A stretch of 64,000 nucleotides of DNA from Streptomyces cellostaticus (GCF_023630175.1 NZ_JALLIN010000041.1:1-64000), one strand, 5' to 3'; counted from the first letter of the stretch, positions 33,288-41,389 are shown. Notes: generated by a model not told the origin, from the letters alone. A program made the numbers and translations.

Positions 33288-33321
33288 CCGACCCGCCGCC
33301 GAGTCTCCGGCGGCGGGTCGG
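33288..33321 (+). terminator. 14-bp hairpin after dapD
   Basis: CCGACCCGCCGCCG (33288-33301), loop AGTCTC, exact complement 33308-33321, 48 bases beyond the dapD stop. Confidence 0.85.
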
Positions 33322-33335
33322 CGCCGGTCATGGCT

Positions 33336-33393
33336 GAGCGCCCTTCCACGGCCCCTGGACGGCCCGGGAGGGCGCTCTTGCGTGAGCGCCCTC
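33336..33393. repeat. Three mutually complementary 9-10-mers forming alternative hairpins
   Basis: GAGCGCCCT (33336-33344), its complement AGGGCGCTC (33369-33377) and again GAGCGCCCTC (33384-33393). The middle arm can pair with either flank; the second pairing has a tight 6-base loop. It lies in the 398-bp region between dapD and the DUF2975 gene, which contains no gene I can support. Confidence 0.7.
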
Positions 33394-33589
33394 GCCCGGA
33401 GAACTCCCGGGCCCGCGTCCGAGAGGGGCGGGAGGGGGCACGGGTCGCCCCTGGCCCGCGGCGGGGTCCTCGGCCGCGTCGCGTGTCTCCTCGGCGGTGA
33501 TGTCGATGTACCGCTCCCGGCCGGTGGGGCCGAGGGCCTGCGGGGGTGTCCCGGTCGGCACGGACAGCGCGCCCGCGCCCTTGCTCCAT

Positions 33590-33610
33590 CTATCGAATCT
33601 CGATAGATTC
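33590..33610. promoter_or_regulatory. Overlapping palindromes upstream of the DUF2975/XRE pair
   Basis: CTATCGA-ATC-TCGATAG (33590-33606) and, shifted, GAATCT-CGAT-AGATTC (33595-33610), both perfect. They lie 29-49 bases before the GTG of the DUF2975 gene in an AT-rich patch that probably is the promoter. Such pairs are typically autoregulated by the XRE protein, so this is its likely operator. Confidence 0.6.
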
Positions 33611-33638
33611 TCATCGTGACTCGATGGAAGGACGGCTC

Positions 33639-34130
33639 GTGGGAAAGCTGACTGTGCGCGTACTGCGCGCCGTGCTCGCGGTGGTGCTCGCCGGCACCGT
33701 GTTCGTGCAGGCGGGGATGGTGTGGATGCTGGCCGCCGGGAACGACCCCGAGGACGGGTCGCTCCCGCTGACCGCGCTGCGCGTGATCACGGTCCTGGGC
33801 ATGGTGTCCGTCCAGGTCGCCCTGGTCTGCGTATGGCGGCTGGTGACGATGGTGCGACGCGGAACGGTGTTCTCCCACGCCGCCTTCCGGTACGTGGACG
33901 GAGTGATCGGCGCCATCGTGGCGGCCGCCCTCCTGTGGTTCGCCGTCACGGCGCTCAACGCGCCGGGCCAGCGGGAGGACCCGGGCGTCACCGTCATCAT
34001 GGCCGGGGTCGGCGTGGCCGTTCTCGGGGTCGCGCTCATCGTGCTCGTCCTGCGGACGCTGCTCGCCCAGGCCGTCGCGCGCGACGTCGAAGCGACGCGG
34101 ATGCGGGCCGAGTTGGACGAGGTGATCTGA
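33639..34130 (+). CDS. DUF2975 membrane protein
   Basis: About 163 aa with four predicted helices (about residues 8-28, 42-62, 82-106, 122-144). DUF2975 proteins are almost always paired with a short YozG-type XRE regulator, as here. Start GTG 33639 has GGAAGGA seven bases upstream; ATG 33624 in frame is an alternative. Function unknown; membrane-anchored partner or target of the regulator is the usual suggestion. The stop overlaps the next gene (TGATG). Confidence 0.85.
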   Translation: MGKLTVRVLRAVLAVVLAGTVFVQAGMVWMLAAGNDPEDGSLPLTALRVITVLGMVSVQVALVCVWRLVTMVRRGTVFSHAAFRYVDGVIGAIVAAALLWFAVTALNAPGQREDPGVTVIMAGVGVAVLGVALIVLVLRTLLAQAVARDVEATRMRAELDEVI

Positions 34131-34351
34131 TGCCGATCGTCGTCGACATCGACGTGATGCTGGCCCGCCGGAAGATGTCCGTGGGCGAGCTCGCGGACCG
34201 CGTGGGGATCACGCCCGCCAACCTCGCCGTACTCAAGAACGGCCGCGCCAAGGCGGTGCGCTTCGTGACCCTCGCCGCGCTCTGCGAGGTGCTCGCCTGC
34301 CAGCCGGGCGATCTGCTGCGCTGGGAGGCGGAGGACGCGGCGGACGGCTGA
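34130..34351 (+). CDS. YozG-like XRE/Cro transcriptional regulator (73 aa)
   Basis: Single helix-turn-helix protein: LARRKMSVGELADRVGITPANLAVLKNGRAKAVRFVTLAALCEVLACQPGDLLRW. Small, one-domain YozG type. Translation-coupled to the DUF2975 gene. Expected to bind the palindromes upstream of the pair. Confidence 0.92.
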   Translation: MPIVVDIDVMLARRKMSVGELADRVGITPANLAVLKNGRAKAVRFVTLAALCEVLACQPGDLLRWEAEDAADG

Positions 34352-34356
34352 CGCGC

Positions 34357-34386
34357 CCCGGGGTCCCGCGCGGCCGGGACCCCGGG
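34357..34386. terminator. 12-bp hairpin after the XRE gene
   Basis: CCCGGGGTCCCG (34357-34368), 6-base loop, exact complement 34375-34386, five bases after the XRE stop. It lies between convergent genes and can serve both. Confidence 0.8.
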
Positions 34387-34523
34387 TGCGGTGCGGTGGC
34401 CGCCCGCGGATTCGTGGCCGGGGGTGCACGACGGCGTACCGGGTTCCCCGGTGCCGACGCCGGCGCACGGCCTCGCCGGGCCTCCCGCTCCGTGGCCCCG
34501 GTGCCCGTTCCCGCCGGGATCGG

Positions 34524-35417
34524 TCAGGCCGCGACGACCTCCTCGTACAGTGCCCGCAGTCCCTGTGCCGTCTCCCGGGTGGCGGGCAGCAGGGGTGGGC
34601 GTACCGGGCCGGCGGGCAGGCCGAGCCGGCCGAGCAGGGCCTTGGCGGTGACCGCGCCGGGAAGGCCCGCGGCCATCATCGCCCCGATCAGCGGCGTCAC
34701 GCCGGACTGCAGTGCGGTGGCGCGGGCGGTGTCACCGGCGTCGAACGCGTCCAGGACGGCGGCGATCCGGCCCGGCACCGCGTTCGCGACGGTGCTCACG
34801 CAGCCCGCCGCGCCCACCGCGTACAGCGCGAGGATGTGCTCGTCGCAGCCCGCGTAGTACGCCAGTTCCGTCCGGGCCAGCACCTTCTGGGTGCCGAGGA
34901 AGTCGTACGAGCAGTCCTTGACTGCGACGATCCGGGGGTGCTCGGCGAGCCGGATCATCGTCTCCGGCTCGATCCGGGTGCCGGTGCGGTCCGGGATGTC
35001 GTACAGCATCACCGGCAGGCCGCTCGCGTCGGCGACCCGCCGGAAGTGCTCCTCCAGCGCCTCCTGGGGCGGCCTGCTGTAGTACGGCGTCACGACCAGC
35101 ACCCCGTCGGCGCCCGCCTTCTCCGCCGCCCGGGCCCCCTCGGCCGTGTGCCGGGTGTCCGCCGTGCCGACGCCCGCCACCAGCGCGGCCCGGTCGCCGA
35201 CCGCCTCCCGGACGGCCGCGATCAGCTCCGCCTTCTCCGTGTCCGTGGTGGTCGGCGACTCGCCCGTGGTGCCGTTCAGCACCAGTCCGTCGCAGCCCTC
35301 GGCCACCAGCCGGTCCGCCAGTCGCCCGGCTCCCTCCGGATCGAGCGCACCCGCCTCGGTGAAGGGGGTGATCATCGCGCACAGGGTGCGGCCGAAGGGC
35401 CCGCGTCGGATCGTCAT
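34524..35417 (-). CDS. dapA: DapA-family aldolase (4-hydroxy-tetrahydrodipicolinate synthase-like)
   Basis: 297 aa class-I aldolase barrel. Schiff-base lysine in AVKDCSYDF (about residue 166), catalytic Tyr in MLYDIPDRTGT (about 138), and the Thr-Thr pair in NGTTGESPTTT (about 50). Combines pyruvate with aspartate semialdehyde in lysine/DAP synthesis if it is a true DapA. Streptomyces have several dapA paralogues, so it could instead act on another keto acid; the motifs here fit DapA. It is convergent with the XRE gene. A 168-bp AT-richer region upstream holds its promoter. Confidence 0.85.
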   Translation of the reverse strand: MTIRRGPFGRTLCAMITPFTEAGALDPEGAGRLADRLVAEGCDGLVLNGTTGESPTTTDTEKAELIAAVREAVGDRAALVAGVGTADTRHTAEGARAAEKAGADGVLVVTPYYSRPPQEALEEHFRRVADASGLPVMLYDIPDRTGTRIEPETMIRLAEHPRIVAVKDCSYDFLGTQKVLARTELAYYAGCDEHILALYAVGAAGCVSTVANAVPGRIAAVLDAFDAGDTARATALQSGVTPLIGAMMAAGLPGAVTAKALLGRLGLPAGPVRPPLLPATRETAQGLRALYEEVVAA

Positions 35418-35585
35418 GCAGGTAGTCTCGGCGTTCCCATGGTGAAGCTCTACTTAAATTCACTACGAGATATCCATAAGGGATGCTGACAGGTTCGGGT
35501 GGTGGCCGAAGGCCGTGTGTCCAAGTCGGCCGACATGGGTCACTATGAGTCGGGACGGTCGTTGACGTCGGTCATGGGAGGCACC

Positions 35586-35726
35586 ATGAAGCTCGGCAAG
35601 GCACTGGCCACCGGAGTCGCCGAGGAGCGGCCCCTCGTCCACCAGCAGGAGCCGGATCTCCCCGAGGAGAGCGCCCGCACCGTACCGGCCGAACCGGCCC
35701 GCGAAGAGGTTCCGGCGGCCCGATGA
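35586..35726 (+). CDS. Small hydrophilic protein (46 aa)
   Basis: MKLGKALATG followed by an acidic, Glu/Pro/Ala-rich tail. GGGAGG lies five bases before ATG 35586. The stop overlaps the next gene (ATGA), which supports the reading. No family recognised. An in-frame ATG at 35535 lacks a ribosome site. Confidence 0.65.
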   Translation: MKLGKALATGVAEERPLVHQQEPDLPEESARTVPAEPAREEVPAAR

Positions 35727-36409
35727 GGCTGCGGCTCCCGGTGGAACGCCCGACGGAGCCGCCGACCGGATACAAGATCGCCCACCCGGTGCTGTCGCAG
35801 GACGGCACCCGGGCCGGGTTCACCGGTGTGTCCCTGGGCGGCGCGCTGCCGTACGGCGTGCTCGACGACGCCTCCTGCGTCTACGGGCGCCGGCATCGCG
35901 CGCCCGCGCGCCTGTGCGACTGCGGATTCCACTGCGTGCACGACCGCACGGCCGTCGAGGCCCTGCTGTGTACGGCCGAGCACCGGTCCGCCGTCCTGCT
36001 CGAAGTCTCCGTGCTCGGCGCCTACATCCGTTTCGAGCGCGGCTTCCGGTACGCCCGGCAGCGGGTGCGCACCGCGACCGTCGGCCCCTGCGCCTGCGGG
36101 GCCGGCCCGGTGGCGCTCGCCGACGCCGGCTGGGGCAGACCCGGCTGGCGGGCCCTGTCGCCCGCGTGCGCGGGCTGCGTGCGGGCACGTAGGTCCGTCC
36201 CGCTCGCGGGCTTCGCCCGGTTGGCCGGAGAGGGTCTGCGGGTGGTGCCGGCCGCCACCGCGCCGTCGGCCGGGCCGACGGCCGACGGGGACCCGGGCGT
36301 GCCCGAACTCGTGGCCGAGGCGGCCCTGTTGCAGGCGCGGCTGGACTGGTTCCAGACGCAACTCGCCCGGCTGGGTCCACCCGGGGCGGGGGGAGAGGGA
36401 AGAGGGTGA
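35723..36409 (+). CDS. Conserved Cys-rich actinobacterial protein (228 aa)
   Basis: Soluble protein with cysteine pairs and clusters: CVYGRRH, LCDCGFHCVHD, LLC, CACGAGP and CAGCVRAR, spread over residues 50-160, suggesting one or two zinc sites. The C-terminal third is a helical, weakly conserved tail. I know no function. It is coupled by ATGA to the 46-aa gene and by a GTGA to an upstream start option of the Holin-X gene, so it forms the 35.6-37.4 kb operon. Confidence 0.8.
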   Translation: MRLRLPVERPTEPPTGYKIAHPVLSQDGTRAGFTGVSLGGALPYGVLDDASCVYGRRHRAPARLCDCGFHCVHDRTAVEALLCTAEHRSAVLLEVSVLGAYIRFERGFRYARQRVRTATVGPCACGAGPVALADAGWGRPGWRALSPACAGCVRARRSVPLAGFARLAGEGLRVVPAATAPSAGPTADGDPGVPELVAEAALLQARLDWFQTQLARLGPPGAGGEGRG

Positions 36410-36465
36410 CGGACCCGGGCCGCTGGGTACTCGGGGGGTTCCGTACGGAGGAGGAGGCGGAACAC

Positions 36466-36885
36466 GTGACCGTGACCTCGCAGACACGGCCCCCTGTCGA
36501 CGGGCACCCGTCCACGGGTGAACTCGTCAGCCGGGCCACCGAACAGCTCTCCCGGCTCCTGCGGCAGGAGGTCGCCCTCGCCAAGGAGGAGCTGTCCGAG
36601 AAGGGGCGCCACGCCGGACGGGGCGGCGGACTGCTCGGTGCCGCGGGCGCCGTCGGTTACGTCGGCCTGATCACCCTGGCCGGCGCCGCCACCGCCGCGA
36701 TCGCCCTCGCGCTGCCGGTGTGGGCGTCCGCGCTGATCGTCGCCGCGGTGTTCTTCGCCGTGGCCGGCCTGCTGGCCGTGGCCGGACGGGCGCAACTGCG
36801 CCGTGCGACCCCGCCCAGGCCCGAGGCGACGCTCGACAGCGTCAAGGCGGACGTCGACGTGATCAGGGAAAGGGCACACCGATGA
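36466..36885 (+). CDS. Phage-holin-like / Holin-X family membrane protein
   Basis: About 139 aa. N-terminal amphipathic region (STGELVSRATEQLSRLLRQEVALAKEEL) then two close membrane helices (GLLGAAGAVGYVGLITLAGAA; LPVWASALIVAAVFFAVAGLL), the pattern of the putative actinobacterial Holin-X (DUF1469) family. GTG 36466 has GGAGGAGG upstream; GTG 36406 overlapping the previous stop would add 20 residues. Overlaps the DUF3618 gene by ATGA, a pairing that recurs in actinobacteria. Function unproven. Confidence 0.82.
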   Translation: MTVTSQTRPPVDGHPSTGELVSRATEQLSRLLRQEVALAKEELSEKGRHAGRGGGLLGAAGAVGYVGLITLAGAATAAIALALPVWASALIVAAVFFAVAGLLAVAGRAQLRRATPPRPEATLDSVKADVDVIRERAHR

Positions 36886-37400
36886 GCCACAAGAACCCGC
36901 ACGGCTCGGGAGCCAAGGGCCCCGACGAACTGCGCCACCAGATAGAGCGGACCCGCAGCCAGCTCGGCGACACCGTCGAGCAGCTCGTCGGCAGGGCCGA
37001 CATGAAGGGCCGGGCCAAGGCCCGCGCCGCCGACCTGAAGGACAAGGCCGGCGCCATGAGCGTGCAGCTCCGCTCCAGCGCCGCGCAGGCCGGCCACACC
37101 GTGCAGGGCCGGTCCGGCCACGCCCGGCACGCGCTGCAGGACCGCTCGGCCCCGGCCCGGCACGCCCTGCAGGAACGCGCCGCGACCGCCGGGCACGCGC
37201 TGCAGGAACAGGCCACCAGCGCCGGGCACGCCCTGCGGGAACGGCGCACGCGGCACGCCGGCGACGGCCTGCCGGAGCTGCGCGGCGCGCTGGAGGCGGG
37301 CAGGCGGCACCGGGGGCCGGTCCTGGCCGCCGGTGCCCTCACGGCCGCCGCCGTCGTGGCGGTCGTCGCCTGGCGCCGGCAGCGCGGCCGCTGCTCCTGA
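36882..37400 (+). CDS. DUF3618 family protein with 11-residue tandem repeats
   Basis: 172 aa. Residues 14-40 are the DUF3618 motif (PDELRHQIERTRSQLGDTVEQL). Residues 71-125 are five tandem 11-residue units of the form (G/R)HALQ(E/D)RxxxA, a hendecad that predicts an amphipathic coiled coil. One membrane helix near the C terminus (about 145-165) ends in an Arg-rich tail. It would place the helical region next to the membrane. Partner of the Holin-X protein by gene overlap. Confidence 0.85.
   Translation: MSHKNPHGSGAKGPDELRHQIERTRSQLGDTVEQLVGRADMKGRAKARAADLKDKAGAMSVQLRSSAAQAGHTVQGRSGHARHALQDRSAPARHALQERAATAGHALQEQATSAGHALRERRTRHAGDGLPELRGALEAGRRHRGPVLAAGALTAAAVVAVVAWRRQRGRCS
37092..37256 (+). 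repeat. Five 33-bp in-frame repeats in the DUF3618 gene
   Basis: Encodes the five 11-residue units described for the DUF3618 protein. Repeats are diverged at the DNA level but keep CACGCCCTGCAG-type cores, so slippage could change unit number without a frameshift. Confidence 0.85.
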
Positions 37401-37479
37401 ACCGCTCCCGCCCGTCCGCCCCTGCGGCGGACCGGTACCGCCGACCGCCCCCGCGCCGAAGCCTCCGTCCTCCCGGACC

Positions 37480-37824
37480 ATGGGGAAGCCATCGGTGCGG
37501 GGGCGGTCGCAGGTGACCGGGTCCGTGATCGAGGACGGCCGCGACCCCCGGATCGCCGTCGCCCTCCGTCCCGCGGTCCGGGGCCGGCCCGCCCCGAAAG
37601 CCGAGCAGGAACCCGGCGGGCGGACCCTGGACGCCGTACTCGACTACCGCAACCCGTACTTCATCGGGCTGCGCACCGACCGCGCCCTCATCCGCTTCTG
37701 CGGGCGCGGCCACTGGGGCGCCCCGCTCGGCATCAGCGTCCACGACTTCGCGCCCGACGCGGACGGCCGGGCCGGCGAGGCGGCCTGGCAGGACTGGCTG
37801 AACGGCGTGTTCGGCCAGTCCTGA
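37480..37824 (+). CDS. Hypothetical protein (114 aa)
   Basis: Soluble, no recognised domain. The second half (VLDYRNPYFIGLRTDRALIRFCGRGHWGAPLGISVHDF) has the composition of a folded protein, and third positions are strongly GC. The N-terminal third is basic. The start is uncertain: ATG 37480 or GTG 37513. No clear ribosome site. It ends 12 bases before the stop of the convergent nuclease gene. Confidence 0.5.
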   Translation: MGKPSVRGRSQVTGSVIEDGRDPRIAVALRPAVRGRPAPKAEQEPGGRTLDAVLDYRNPYFIGLRTDRALIRFCGRGHWGAPLGISVHDFAPDADGRAGEAAWQDWLNGVFGQS

Positions 37825-37836
37825 GCCGGACGGCGG

Positions 37837-39663
37837 TTACGGACGGAACCTCAGCACCTGCGGGTCGTGGTCGCTGATCTGGTCGTGGAACTCCGAGTTG
37901 ATGTGCACGCTGTCGTACTCGAGGCCGCAGTGGCGGCGGATCGCCGGGCTCACCAGGATCTGGTCCAGGACCTGCTGGTTGCCCTGGTAGTCGTAGGTGT
38001 AACGCTCCCTCTTCGGCAGCGACTTGATCGCCGACCACAGCGCGCCGTCGCCCTCGAGGATCCGGGTGGTGCCGGAGAACTCGAAGTCGTTGATGTCGCC
38101 GAGCGCGATGACGTTCGCGTTCTTCTGCACCGACAGGATGTCCTTGACGAAGCCGTTCACCACGGTCGCCTGCGCGTGACGCTGGATCTCCGAGCTGCGC
38201 ACCGGCGGCTGGTACTGCGACGTCAGGGCCTGGTCGCCGCCCTTGGAGTTCAGGTGGTTGGCGATCACGAACACCGTCTTGCCGCGGAAGACGAACTCGC
38301 CGGCCAGCGGCTTGCGGCTGTTCTCCCAGGCCGCGTCGGCCGGGGCGATCCGGCCCGGGGAGGCCGTCAGCCGCGCCTTGCCCCGCTCCTTGGTGACGCC
38401 GATCGCGGTGGTGGAGTCGCCGCCGGCGCGGTCCACGAAGGACACCCGCTCCGGGTTGAACAGGAAGACCTGGCGGATGTTGCCGCCGGGCTGGCCGCCG
38501 TCCTGGTCGTTGACCGGGTCGATCGACCGCCAGTCGTACTCCGGGCCGCCCGCGGCGACGATCGCGTCGATCAGCTTGTTCACGGTCTCGCTCGCGTCGA
38601 CGGTGCCGTCGTCCTGGGCGCCGTTGTTGTCCTGGATCTCCTCCAGGGACACGATGTCGGGCGATCGCAGGTTGTGCACGATCGCCGCGGCGTGCTCGCC
38701 GAAGGTGGCGTCCGACGGGTCGAGGTTCTCGACGTTGTACGTCGCCACCGCGAGCTCGCGGCGGGACTGCTTCTGCGTGGTCTCGCGCTGCAGGCCGCCG
38801 CTCCTCAGCGAGCCCAGCTCGCTCGCGACCAGGGTGTAGCCGCCGTACTGGTTGAAGTCCAGCGGGCCGGTGGTGGTGCCCTCCAGGGTGTCGCCGACGT
38901 CCGCCTTCGGGAAGTCGGCGGTCGAGCCCAGCGACTGGATCTGCAGCCGGCCGGTGTTCTGGGAGTCATAGGAGCCGTAGACCGTGCCACCGCGGCGGCC
39001 GGCGTGCTCGTGCGGCTTCACCGTGACCCACAGCTCGCTGTACGGGTCGGTCGCGGTGACCACTCGCGCGTCGGCGACCTGGACGTTCATGCCCTCCAGG
39101 GACTCGTAGTAGTCCAGGGCGTACGCCGACGGGTCGAGGGTGAGGCCGTTGACCGAGCCGGCCGCGGCGGTGTCGCCGGCGGGGGCGTAGGCGTCCGGCA
39201 CCGCGTCCTCGTCCACGACGACCGGGGCCGGGACGGCGTTGCCGGTGGAGACCGTGGTGATCGTGGGCTTGGTGATCTCCGTCACCGACTGGTTGCCGGA
39301 GGAGGTGCCGCCCGGGACGTACTCGGAGACCGTGCCGGTCACCGTGGCCGAGTCGCCGACCGCGACCTTCGGCGTGGAACCGGTGTAGACGAAGACGCCC
39401 TCGCTGGTGGCCGGGTTGTCGTCCGGCGCGGTGTCCTGCAGCCAGAAGCCCTTGGAGGAGCCGTAGGTGCGGGTGGCCGTGACGATGCCGGGGACGTCCG
39501 TGACCTTCTGCCCCGCGAACGGGGATATCCGGGTGGTGCCCTGGATGTCGTGGATGCGCACCGAGTCGGCGTGCGCGGGAGTGGTGAGGACGACGGCGGA
39601 CGCCGCGCTGCAGACGGCGGCGACGGTGAGCGCGGCGAGGCGCGCGGAAGACCTGCTCGGCAA
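37837..39663 (-). CDS. Secreted ExeM/NucH-type endonuclease
   Basis: 608 aa extracellular DNase. Sec signal peptide (ARLAALTVAAVCSAASAVVL, cleaved after AHA). An N-terminal OB-like region (SVRIHDIQGTTRISPFAGQKV to about residue 270) is followed by an endonuclease/exonuclease/phosphatase domain with VATYNVENLDP, SLEEIQD (metal Glu), NHLNSKGGD, ALGDINDF and the terminal SDHDP His. The start TTG 39663 has GGAGGG five bases upstream. Likely degrades external DNA for phosphate. Its upstream region carries a paired TGACRCGCGTAGA motif. Confidence 0.92.
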   Translation of the reverse strand: MPSRSSARLAALTVAAVCSAASAVVLTTPAHADSVRIHDIQGTTRISPFAGQKVTDVPGIVTATRTYGSSKGFWLQDTAPDDNPATSEGVFVYTGSTPKVAVGDSATVTGTVSEYVPGGTSSGNQSVTEITKPTITTVSTGNAVPAPVVVDEDAVPDAYAPAGDTAAAGSVNGLTLDPSAYALDYYESLEGMNVQVADARVVTATDPYSELWVTVKPHEHAGRRGGTVYGSYDSQNTGRLQIQSLGSTADFPKADVGDTLEGTTTGPLDFNQYGGYTLVASELGSLRSGGLQRETTQKQSRRELAVATYNVENLDPSDATFGEHAAAIVHNLRSPDIVSLEEIQDNNGAQDDGTVDASETVNKLIDAIVAAGGPEYDWRSIDPVNDQDGGQPGGNIRQVFLFNPERVSFVDRAGGDSTTAIGVTKERGKARLTASPGRIAPADAAWENSRKPLAGEFVFRGKTVFVIANHLNSKGGDQALTSQYQPPVRSSEIQRHAQATVVNGFVKDILSVQKNANVIALGDINDFEFSGTTRILEGDGALWSAIKSLPKRERYTYDYQGNQQVLDQILVSPAIRRHCGLEYDSVHINSEFHDQISDHDPQVLRFRP

Positions 39664-39737
39664 GGGATCCCTCCGGGGACGTGACTGGGCGCCGGGACGA
39701 GGGCGAAACGGCAGCGTGTGGGACTCGTGGCCCTCTG

Positions 39738-39790
39738 TGACACGCGTAGAGCCGAGTGAACAGTTGTCCCCCCAACTTCTACGCGCGTCA
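39738..39790. promoter_or_regulatory. Paired TGACRCGCGTAGA motifs upstream of the nuclease gene
   Basis: TGACACGCGTAGA (39738-39750, + strand) and TGACGCGCGTAGAA (39777-39790, - strand) face each other across 27 bases. An exact copy of the second lies before the acid phosphatase gene at 48811. A single 11-base PHO-like unit GTTCACTCGGC is on the minus strand at 39751-39761, without a second unit at 11-base spacing. Confidence 0.5.
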
Positions 39791-39928
39791 ATCTCCTGCC
39801 TGGGGAGGGGAGTTGTCAAGGTTTCGGCCATGTACGGTGCCCGTCGGGGAGATGAACCGGGCGGCATGGGTGGAAATCCGTCTAGGCTGAGCGGCTGAGC
39901 CCTTTCACGGTCCTAGGAGATTCAGTCG

Positions 39929-41356
39929 ATGTCAGACAGCTCCCCCCTGCCGCCCGTGCGGCTGCGTCCCGAAGCGGAGCTGGCGCGCGCCGCGCTGTCC
40001 ACGCCGTTGCTCTCCCGCGCGGCCCGACTCGCCCGCTGGGCCGGGCCCGACACCCAGGTCGACGCCGGTGGCGGACTGGTCGAGGAGCGGCTGCCGGCCG
40101 CGGCCGAACTGCTCGGGCTGGGCGGCGACGACGCCGCCGCCCACGCGAGCGAGGCCTGGCGGGTCGCCGTGGACGCCGGGCTGGTCGCGGTCACCGACGA
40201 GGAGGCCGGGACCGTCACGGCCGGGGAGGAACTGGCGCTGCTCACCGCCGGTTCCCCGCACGACGTGCTCACCGTGTGGCTCAGCGCCCTGGAGACGGTC
40301 GTCGCGGACGCGAGCGTGCCCGACCTGGACGGTCTGCTCGACGCCGTCGACGCGGGCGGCGAGATCGATTTCGAGTCTCTCGACTGGGACCCGGAGGCCG
40401 AGGCCGAGTTCCTCGACGGCGTCCTCGGCACCCTCTACGCGCTGACCGTCAGTGAGGACGGCCCGGGTGACGCCCCGGTACCGCTGCCCGCCCTCGCCGC
40501 CTCGGTGATCGTCCCCAGCGACATGGGCGAACCCACCAACGACGTCCTGGAGCAGGTCTCCGACGCGATGATGCGCCTCGACGACCAGTTCCGGATGCTG
40601 GAGCCGGTCGGTCTCGTCGAGTACCAGCCGGTGGACGAGGCACTGATGGCGGACGCCGACGAGGAGCCCGCGGCGCCCGTGGACGACACCGACGTCTCCC
40701 GCTACGGCATGGTGCGGCTGACCCCGCTCGGTGCGTACGGGCTGCGGGCGCGGCTGCTGGAGGCCGGCTTCGAGGCGCCCGCGGTCGGCGAACTCGCCGA
40801 CAAGGGCGCGGACGCGCTGCTCGACGGCACCTCCCGCTTCGGCCAGTCCGCCGCCCGCGCCGAGACCGAGCAGTGGCTGGCCCGGCGCGAACCGCTCGCC
40901 TCGGCACGGGAGTTGCTGACGGCGGCACGCGGCGCCGACACCGGGGCACCGCTGCGCCGGCTGCGCTGCCAGCAGGCGCTGTCCCTGCTCGGCGCGGAGG
41001 CCGAACCGGCACTGCGGGACGTGCTCGACGACCCCGAGCTGGGCGGACTCGCCCGGGTCTGGCTCAGCGAACACGGCGCCTCGGGCGTGCCCGCGCCCTC
41101 CCAGGAACTGGTGTTCTGGCTGACCGTCGACACCCTGGCCGCCCAACTCCAGGCCGAGGGCAACTCCGAGGAGTTGCAGGCCCTGGTGGAGGGCCTGGCC
41201 GAGCAGCACAGCGGGTTCTTCGCGGCGGCCTGGCGGGTGGACCACCCCGCGACCGCCGACGTGCTGGAGGCGATGGGGCGGCTGCATCCGGACAAGAAGG
41301 TGGCCAAGGAGGCGCGCAAGGCCGCCTTCAAGGCCCGCTCGCAGCAGGGCGGCTGA
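39929..41356 (+). CDS. Conserved Streptomyces protein of unknown function (475 aa)
   Basis: Acidic soluble protein. Residues about 10-130 resemble a winged-helix arrangement (LARWAGPDTQVDAGGGLVEERLPAAAELLGLGGDD). A central acidic stretch (DADEEPAAPVDDTD) is followed by a second possible wing (YGMVRLTPLGAYGLRARLLEAG), and the C-terminal 150 residues are helical and HEAT-like. ATG 39929 has AGGAG at 39914. No function known to me. It is monocistronic. Confidence 0.8.
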   Translation: MSDSSPLPPVRLRPEAELARAALSTPLLSRAARLARWAGPDTQVDAGGGLVEERLPAAAELLGLGGDDAAAHASEAWRVAVDAGLVAVTDEEAGTVTAGEELALLTAGSPHDVLTVWLSALETVVADASVPDLDGLLDAVDAGGEIDFESLDWDPEAEAEFLDGVLGTLYALTVSEDGPGDAPVPLPALAASVIVPSDMGEPTNDVLEQVSDAMMRLDDQFRMLEPVGLVEYQPVDEALMADADEEPAAPVDDTDVSRYGMVRLTPLGAYGLRARLLEAGFEAPAVGELADKGADALLDGTSRFGQSAARAETEQWLARREPLASARELLTAARGADTGAPLRRLRCQQALSLLGAEAEPALRDVLDDPELGGLARVWLSEHGASGVPAPSQELVFWLTVDTLAAQLQAEGNSEELQALVEGLAEQHSGFFAAAWRVDHPATADVLEAMGRLHPDKKVAKEARKAAFKARSQQGG

Positions 41357-41369
41357 GGGCACGGGCCGC

Positions 41370-41389
41370 GGCCGGTGCTCCCACCGGCC
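41370..41389 (+). terminator. Weak hairpin after the 475-aa gene
   Basis: GGCCGGT-GCTCCC-ACCGGCC, 13 bases after the stop. Short stem; a terminator role is plausible. Confidence 0.4.

Noticed and set aside
33328..33561. Leftward 77-codon frame between dapD and the DUF2975 gene
   Set aside because: Overlaps the alternative hairpins, Pro/Ala-rich, no ribosome site; the short segment RERYIDITAEETRDAA looks protein-like but is not enough to call a gene.
35430..35500. AT-rich patch before the dapA-like gene as a possible GntR operator
   Set aside because: No symmetric site could be found; probably just the promoter.
40435..40689. Antisense frames within the 475-aa gene as overlapping genes
   Set aside because: No ribosome site or family support; sense gene has consistent GC3 bias.
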